Origin: Reclinomonas americana ATCC 50394
Taxonomy: Eukaryota > Jakobida > Jakobea > Jakobida
DNA: 21,615 nucleotides
Assembly: GCA_048213135.1 (NCBI GenBank)
Contig: PS015085.1
Coordinates: 126,809 to 148,423, forward strand
Direction of reading: 5' to 3'
The notes below the pieces were generated by a model. The model did not search any database. It was not told the origin of the DNA and was given only the letters and a program-made list of their open reading frames with translations. Position 1 is the stretch's first letter, and the number at the start of each line of letters is the position of its first letter. The translations under genes were made by a program, and so were the position numbers. Shown in pieces: positions 15,929 to 21,615 of the stretch.

Positions 15929-18900
15929 ATGTGAGCGAGCTGCGACATACACACAATCTCTCACTCACTCAGCACACGCACCTCCAGCGGTGGCGATCGC
16001 TGCGCCTTGTACAGGACCAGAGCACGTTCACGGTACTCGGCCGACTTGTGTGGTTGATTGGCCTGCTCGGCAATCTGCGCCAGCTGCAGCAAGCTGTCGA
16101 GCGACGCTTGCTTCCGATTGGCACCCTCGCGAATCGACAGCGCCCGCACCGCATTGGTCTCCGCACGAGCAATGTCGCCCTTCTGTCGCAGCGCTTCGGC
16201 CAACCCAAACAACGTGTCCGACACGCGCAGACGCGACACCGACGCACGCAGGTCGCGCGCGCGCTGACTGTCCCGCGCCGACTTGTCGCCAAACATGACC
16301 AACCACTGCGCAGGCGAGAAGCCAACTGCCGACTGCTCCTCCTGTCCCACTCCCAGTGTGGCATCCAGCGACGACGGACCATGCACCACAATGTCGGAGA
16401 GACGAACAGAGGAGTACTTTTCCGCACCTGTTTCATGACGCAGATCCGTGTGAGAAAGACGCCACACGCAAAAGACAATCAACGCTGTGCTCTTCCGCAA
16501 CGTCGTTCCAAGTCAGCCTCCACCTCCAGATCCTCGCCCGTCTGCTGCACAGCAGTGCGGATCGACAGCGATTTTTCAAAGTGTTCTGCGCCACACGAGA
16601 AGCAAACGGTGAGTCATCCCGGGTAGCATGTACTTCCATTTCCGAGTCACAAACGCACCCTGCGCCGCCTCCGGTTGACGCAGCCGCAGTGCGCACTCGC
16701 CCAGCAAGTCGTACACAGTTGCCGTCACACGGTGGGTGTCACCCAACGCCAGTTTGCACACATGCAGCGCCTTGAGCAGGTATTTTTGCGCCTCGGCGGC
16801 GTTGTCTGCTTGCAAGTATCTGTGTGTGTCGCACCACAACTCAGTGAGTGGCTCAGTTAGCTGGGGCTCTGGCCACCGGCATGGTACACGCAACATTCTT
16901 GCCACCTCCAAGTGCATGTCGGCGAGAAGCGGATGGGAGGGACCAAACACGAATTGAGCAATCTCCTCCGCATGCCCAATGCACTGCGACGCCGGACCCT
17001 GATTGCCGACGGCGCGGTAGCTCCTGAACAGACTGAGATAGACGTCAGCGGCCTCGGAGCTCATTCTACAATCACCAAGCACACAAGTGTCAGCAGTGGC
17101 ATAAGTAAAAGGATGCATAGAGGAGACGCAACGCCAAGTGCCGCCGTTGTGCCACACCCAGTGCCGTAATCGCATACATGTAGCATTGATCCCAGTCGTG
17201 GCGAATGGCGTGAATGCAAGACAGATCTGCATGAACAAGAGCAGGATAAGCACCTTGCATCTCCCTCCATTCCTTTTCTCCTTGTTGCACGATTCATCCG
17301 CAAATCCGCTGAGAAATCACTGCCATGAATCTTTCTTTCTCTGCCTCTCTTTCTCTCTCTCACACACACATGCACACACGTGCACACAGCACACACAATC
17401 TCAGTCCAGCGTCGTAACCTTCTTTCCTGCAATAGTTCTTTTCGATGCCGATTTCTTCTGTCTCCAATCGATTCTCTCCTCCTCGCATCCCTCTCTTTGT
17501 CTTTCTCTCTCTCTCTCTCACACACACACACATACACACACACACACACATGCACACAGCACACACAATCTCAGTCCAGCGTCGTAACCTTCTTTCCTGC
17601 AATAGTTCCTTTCGATGCCCATTTCTTCTGTCTCCAATCGTTTCTCTCCTCCTCGCATCCCTCTCTTTCTCTCTCACACACACGCACATGCATACACAAT
17701 CTCAGTCCAGAGTCGTAACCTTCAACCCTGCAATACTTCCCCGCTTCCCACTTCTTCATATCTCATCTCGACTCCCTCTTCCTCACATCCCTCTCTTTCT
17801 CTCTCTCACACACGCACGCACATGCTGCGTCATTACCTTCTTTCCTGCAATAATTTCCCCGCTTCCCATTTCTTCACAGCTAATCTCGACTTCCTCTCAC
17901 TTACATTCTCCCTCTTTCTCTCTCTCACTGCGTTTTTCTCTCTCCCCGCCTCTCTCTTTGTGCGTGTGAGTGTGTGTCTGTCTGCCTGTCTCTATCCACT
18001 CTCGAATTTCGTATTCCGTGTACCTTTCTCTCTACATTCACCCTTCCCATGCCACCCTTCTCCTCACCACAACACTTCTTCTCTCCCTACGTTCTCCCTT
18101 TTCTTCTCCCCCTTCGTTCTCCCTTTTCTTCTCCCACTCCCTCTCCTTTCAGTCTTCCTCTCCCATATTCCCTTCTCCTTTCACTCTTCTCCTTCTGTCC
18201 CTTCACCTTCACCCCCTTTCCCTTCTCCCCCTTCTCCCCCTTCCCCTTCTCTCCCTTCCCCTTCTCCCCCCTTCCCCTTCACCCCCAAACCATTAAACAT
18301 GTACATGCCAACACGATTGTCGATGCCCTCCAGGAAATTCGTGAGCTGCAAGCGCACGTTCATCACACGCGAGGCGATCTCGTATTCGCCCTTCGCCAAC
18401 ATCTCGTCCAGCTTCTGCTGCAGCTGGCTGACGGCGAGGCCATCGGAAAACGTGTGTCGCGTGCGAGGCACAAAGCGCAAAAAGTCGGTGTTGGCAATCG
18501 GGCGCGCAGTGCCGGAGAAATCGTAGCGCTCTGCCACACGGAACACCACACCGCACTGTGGTCGGCAAAGCAGGGGAGGAGAGTGAGCCGTACGATAAAA
18601 CCAGAGAGAGAGAGAGACAGAGAGCAGCAGCTTGCTTAACGCAACATGTTGCTGCATGCTGACAAAGAGAGCGGCCTTGTGTGCAGGCTGCTCGACGAGT
18701 TCGTGTGCAAAGCGCAGTTGGACCTCTTGCTTGAGCACCGTGTTCCAGAACTGAATGTGCACACATATCGTCAGCGCATCGCAAAACAAGGGCACAATTG
18801 CACACAGCGCAACATTCGTCGACTCGTCACTCTGGCCCAACACCAAATTGAAAAAGTCCACGGCCTGCGACTGGAACTCGTCGCGCTTCTGCTCACTGTC

Positions 18901-21615
18901 GGACGGGAAAAGTGGCTCCGCGTAGTAACTCAGCTGCGAGGAGTGTAAGCAGGCGTCGACACCGCACGCGTGGCTATATCTCTTGCGGTCGCACGCAACA
19001 TAAGCATTGCGGCTGCGTTTCTTCTCCTGCGCCTCGCGCAACACGCGTCCAAAGATGCGCTTGCAGGTGCGCGCACACATTTCCACCACGCACAGCTCGC
19101 GAATGTGAGGCAGTCGTGTGCGCTCAGCAATCACTCCGAGATAGCGCATATTGATGCCGCTCTTGTGCATGCACTTGGCCAGCTGCGCTCCATGGTACGG
19201 CTTGATCCGCATGCCGTCCAACAGCTCCACAAACGCCGGGATTACCTGTCGCCCATTTCGTGAGCAAAATACTCACACACTCACCCCAAGCACCACGCAC
19301 ACACATACCTTGGTCTGCAGCTCGGCGCACGCCTGCGAAATCTCAAACGCATTGACCTCTGCGTCACTGACTCCCGGCATGTCGCGGAATCCGTCCGAGC
19401 TCAACGGTGCGCGATACTGGCGCAGGAACTCACGACGCAGACGATAAAACTGGCGCTCCTCTCGCAGCTCCGGTGCCGCACTGACGTCGACTGGCAACGT
19501 GCGCTGCAGGCCGGTCAAATAGTACCGTCCGTCGGCACCATGATGGCCCTCGGCATCCTGCGATGTGAAGATCTTGACCGGCCGCTCCCGCTCCCAGCAC
19601 ACAAAGTCTGCAATCACAACGAGATCAGTTATTTTGCTTCTCTGCTCGATTGCGTGCAGCACTCACGTTCTTTGACATTCATGGTCGTTGCACACTCGCG
19701 AATGAGACGCAAAAAGTCCTCTTCGCGGCGCACTCTGGGTGCATCCGCTCCGTAGATGAGCGTGCTGTCTGGATCGACGGGCAACTCGGCCGTGGCCTCC
19801 ACGCGGAAGCCCTTGAAATCAATGGACGTGCGCAGAGGGAAGCACAGCGCCGACGGAGCCACCTCGAGGTAGTACCGCACCGCTTCCATTTCGTGACCGA
19901 CAAAACGCATCTCTGCTTCGTCGCCATCAATGGCCGAAAACTCGTGTGTCACTGTACGGAAGTAGATTAGCCCCTGCATCGTAGATGGCTGGCATGGGAG
20001 ACGCGACGCAACGCGAGTCGGCGTGGCAGATGCGATACACCACATTGTCGACGGCGAAAATGTCGTCGCGCGGAGTCATGTACAGCGAGTACTCACTGAT
20101 GTTGGTCACCGGCTTGATCAACTTGTCGGCCGTCGGCTTGGTGTATTCGTTGATGATGAGTCGCGCAATGTGCCTGTCGATAGCGAAAGTCAAAGCGTGT
20201 GAGTGCGTTGTAAAATACGGCTTCTGGGGAGATGCCGCAGCAACGCAACTCGGTACGCCGAGCAAATTGCCCTAGCAAGTCGGCGACGGCCAGACCCTTG
20301 GCGATGCGGTCATTCACCTGCTCCTCTGGCTGTTGCATGCGATGCTGGTAGACTGCATTCCAGTCTGCACCGAATGGTGAAGTGTGAGGGACAAGGAGAG
20401 ACAGAATAGATGCACAATCCACGTACCAAAGTTGGTGTCCAAGTTCGGGATGGTGGCCGCCATTTGATCGAGATAGTCGTCGTCCACGGTCGAGGCCCTG
20501 GCGCAACGCAAAGCTTCAGTCAGCGAATGAGTTGGAATCACGAAGAGGAACGAGTTCACGCAACGAAAGCTCGGCTGGCGTCAGCGCCGACGGCGCAAAG
20601 TTGGTCAGATGGTTGGCGTTGAGCAGCTCGCCATGCTCAAATGTCGATCGCACTTGCACGGTGCGCTTCTTGAGACTGGTCAGCCAGTCGTCGAGCTGAC
20701 GCGGATCCTGGAAGGCCAGCCACGTGGTCTGCGTATCGCGCGCACTGTGAGTCTTATTGTCGAGGGAAGGGGCTGCTGAAGGCGACATCACCTTGCGACC
20801 GCCACTGGTGGTGATGCGAATGACAAACGGACGCTGCTTGAATTTGCTGCTCGGTCCCTGCGTAATGTCGGCACCCAGGAGCTGGAGAGCCTTGGCGCGA
20901 CCTGCCTGCGCCAGACTCTTGGCCACAAACAGAGTTGCGCCTTCCACGCTGTGCGTGGGAGAGAGAAGGAAATATCAGCACCAACTGTCGAGAGGTGATC
21001 CATGAAGTGTAGGAAAAGGACGAACCGGACGTAGCGCCGGTGCCACGAGGCAAACATGCCCGGCGAGTACTTTTCCAGCTCAGCCTCCAGCACACCGAGC
21101 GTCGGATCCACCACCGGCACCAGACTGTGAGAGAAATGAGCACAATTCAGCGTGCGCTAATGGACAGTGATGACGCAACCCCAGATCCGATGGCCCCTGC
21201 GCGCCATCGCCACCAACGGCCGTCGCCAGCGTGACATCGTCATCGCCTCCACGACCCGGCACCATTCCCGTGGCGGTCGAATCGGGAGCGGTCGCTGCAT
21301 GCGCGGTAGCGGCGGCTGGATCCGGGATCGTTGAAGCACCAAACTGTGGGGGCGAATCGGTAAGAAGGGAGGCAATAGACGAAAGAGAGAGAGAGAGAGA
21401 GAGGGAGAATGCGACGGAACTACGCCACGCGGTGTCGCCTCAGCGTGCTGCGGAGTGGACGGTCCAACTTCAGTGCCGACGCGCGACACGGCCGGACTGC
21501 TGGGCATGTCGGCGGAGCGCGACAGTGGACCAGCGTACATGGCCGACGCGGCAGCCGCAGCCGCCAGATCGGCATGGCTCGGCAGCGGTGCCATGCCCGC
21601 AAACGAACCAGCGGG
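13563..21615 (-). CDS. Clustered-mitochondria (CLU/CLUH) protein with PH domain, 5' partial
   Basis: CLU/CLUH proteins are cytosolic RNA-binding factors for mRNAs of mitochondrial proteins; their loss clumps mitochondria. Exons, 5' to 3': 21424-21615, 21180-21343, 21026-21124, 20565-20948, 20427-20497, 20250-20364, 20013-20173, 19667-19951, 19309-19607, 19000-19245, 18814-18933, 18646-18750, 18291-18555, 17133-17226, 16895-17065, 16659-16819, 16502-16585, 15982-16427, 15730-15880, 15318-15662, 14291-14364, 13975-14233, 13681-13900, 13563-13614. They total 4563 bases: 1520 codons plus TAA, all phases compatible. Numbering from the window edge: Ala/Ser/Gly-rich 1-118, PH 130-248, CLU about 290-590, central region about 590-835, TPRs about 836-1150, Gly/Tyr/Pro/Gln-rich tail 1345-1503. 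The true start may lie beyond 21615. Weakest joins are exon 1 to 2 (low complexity) and exon 13 to 14 (1064-base intron). Confidence 0.88.
14365..15317 (-). repeat. 953-base CLU intron of C/T-rich simple repeats
   Basis: The donor GTGAGC at 15317 and acceptor CCCCATTCAG at 14365 enclose DNA that is TC-rich on the plus strand (GA-rich in sense) from about 14700 on. It includes TCTCTC runs and a repeated CTCCCTCTCACTCTCTCCCT unit near 15057, 15111 and 15190. The Ser/Leu/Pro open frames on the plus strand here are translations of this repeat. Confidence 0.75.
15887..15925 (-). repeat. (TG)n tract at the acceptor of CLU intron 18
   Basis: A pure CA repeat on the plus strand, TG in the sense of the gene, ends about 7 bases before the acceptor and replaces a normal polypyrimidine tract. 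The acceptor is GGAGCAG, so either AG could be used, adding or dropping one Gln. Confidence 0.85.
15982..17226 (-). other. CLU TPR region (exons 14-18)
   Basis: Helical repeats typical of the CLU C-terminal half are seen. Examples are AEEIAQFVFGPSHPLLADMH, ADNAAEAQKYLLKALHVCKL followed by ALGDTHRVTATVYDLLGECA, PEAAQEHFEKSLSIRTA, and KGDIARAETNAVRALSIREG with ASLDSLLQLAQIAEQANQP. The LG.tHp-type turn between helices and the AL....L pattern are those of TPRs. In CLU proteins this region is linked to ribosome or RNA association. Confidence 0.75.
17396..17935. repeat. Minisatellite in CLU intron 13, about four units
   Basis: Units begin at about 17396, 17566, 17697 and 17827 and decay from left to right. 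Each has a core of CAATCTCAGTCCAGCGTCGT, ACCTTCTTTCCTGCAATA, then CGATGCC.ATTTCTTC and CTCGCATCCCTCTCTTTCTC. Each core is followed by a CA-rich stretch of variable length. Units 1 and 2 are nearly identical; unit 4 lacks the first part. Confidence 0.85.
17936..18290 (-). repeat. C/T-rich tract at the donor end of CLU intron 13
   Basis: The plus strand is CTTCTCCC-type repeat, so the sense strand is GA-rich directly after the GTTTGG donor at 18290. No coding signal. The intron runs to the acceptor GTTCATGCAG at 17227, and its remaining part (17227-17395) is unremarkable. Confidence 0.75.
18291..20497 (-). other. CLU domain and CLU central region (exons 5-13)
   Basis: The CLU domain is recognised by ordered motifs: DWNAVYQHR, IARLIINEYTKP, YYLEV with IDFKGFRVEATAELP, STLIYGAD, TMNVKEHF, then DGRYYLTGLQRTLPVD and FYRLRREFLRQYRAPLSSD. 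The central region has VIPAFVELLDG, then MHKSGINMRYLGVIAERT, the most conserved signature of the family, and CARTCKRIFGRVL. No expected block is missing. Introns are 59-90 bases and most begin GTTGCG. Confidence 0.88.
20565..21124 (-). other. PH domain ahead of CLU (exons 3-4)
   Basis: Residues 130-248 read as a pleckstrin-homology fold. GVLEAELEKYSP leads into ASWHRRYVRVEGATLFVAKS (the W..RYV..EG..L strand pattern), then FVIRITTSG, TTWLAFQDP and the C-terminal helix RQLDDWLTSLKKR with the hallmark Trp240. The exon 3-4 junction (donor GTTCGT at 21025, acceptor CACGCACAG) falls between RRYVR and VEGA and is in frame. PH domains bind phosphoinositides or proteins; ligand specificity cannot be judged. 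Confidence 0.72.
21180..21615 (-). other. CLU N-terminal low-complexity segment (exons 1-2, partial)
   Basis: Exon 1 is Ala/Ser/Pro-rich (ADLAAAAAASAMYAG, PSSPAVSRVG). Exon 2 is Ala/Gly/Asp-rich (GRGGDDDVTLATAVGGDG) and ends PSDLG at a GTTGCG donor. An ATG at 21594 could be the start, but the frame is open to the window edge. The intron 21344-21423 (GTAGTT...CCCACAG) is inferred from frame and splice signals only. Confidence 0.5.

Noticed and set aside
17360-18639. Plus- and minus-strand frames over the CA/TC minisatellite; also considered as a CRISPR-like array
   Set aside because: Units are direct, degenerate and of unequal length, with CA-rich linkers instead of unique spacers, inside a eukaryotic intron.
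19952-20012. Reading GLIYFRTV as part of CLU exon 8 via an acceptor near 19965
   Set aside because: It needs a phase-0 donor and adds about ten residues relative to CLU; GTTGCG at 20012 with the acceptor CCGTACAG fits phase and length better.
20173-20249. Acceptor CTCCCCAG near 20231 for CLU intron 6
   Set aside because: It hits an in-frame stop shortly after; the acceptor at 20174 (ATCGACAG) keeps frame and gives HIARLIINEY, matching CLU.

Overview
This window is nuclear DNA from a eukaryote, very probably a single-celled one whose lineage I cannot name. Three multi-exon genes can be reconstructed with phase-consistent spliceosomal introns, microsatellite-rich long introns and no bacterial operon layout. 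No rRNA, tRNA, CRISPR array or transposase was recognised.

Layout. (1) 1-335: the first coding exon, on the minus strand, of an unrecognised gene that runs off the left edge. (2) 729-6761: five tandem, same-strand (minus), intronless genes of 356-360 codons. Each encodes a seven-bladed WD40 propeller with a shared tail of about 60 residues, and spacers of 138-199 bases share conserved blocks. (3) 6991-11957, plus strand: a 12-exon gene for the PLP-binding half (subunit 2, GcvPB type) of the glycine decarboxylase P-protein, with a likely mitochondrial presequence. A 902-base run of Ns lies in one intron. (4) 12083-13169, minus strand: a three-exon FHIT-type HIT hydrolase, convergent with the glycine decarboxylase gene. 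(5) 13563 to beyond 21615, minus strand: at least 24 exons (1520 codons in the window) of a clustered-mitochondria (CLU/CLUH) protein. It has an unusual PH domain before the CLU domain, TPRs after it, and a Gly/Tyr/Pro/Gln-rich tail.

How the parts relate. No shared operon-like function is expected. The P-protein subunit and the CLU protein both concern mitochondria (glycine cleavage; mRNAs for mitochondrial proteins), but their proximity may be chance. The WD40 cluster is a local gene-family expansion whose blades are nearly identical apart from a few positions.

Most notable: 13 of the 23 introns in the CLU model, plus one in the P-protein gene, begin with GTTGCG, usually GTTGCGT. The intron boundaries were fixed by reading frame and protein similarity, not by looking for this motif. 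Other points are the eukaryotic split P-protein, the PH-CLU fusion and the homogenised WD40 array.
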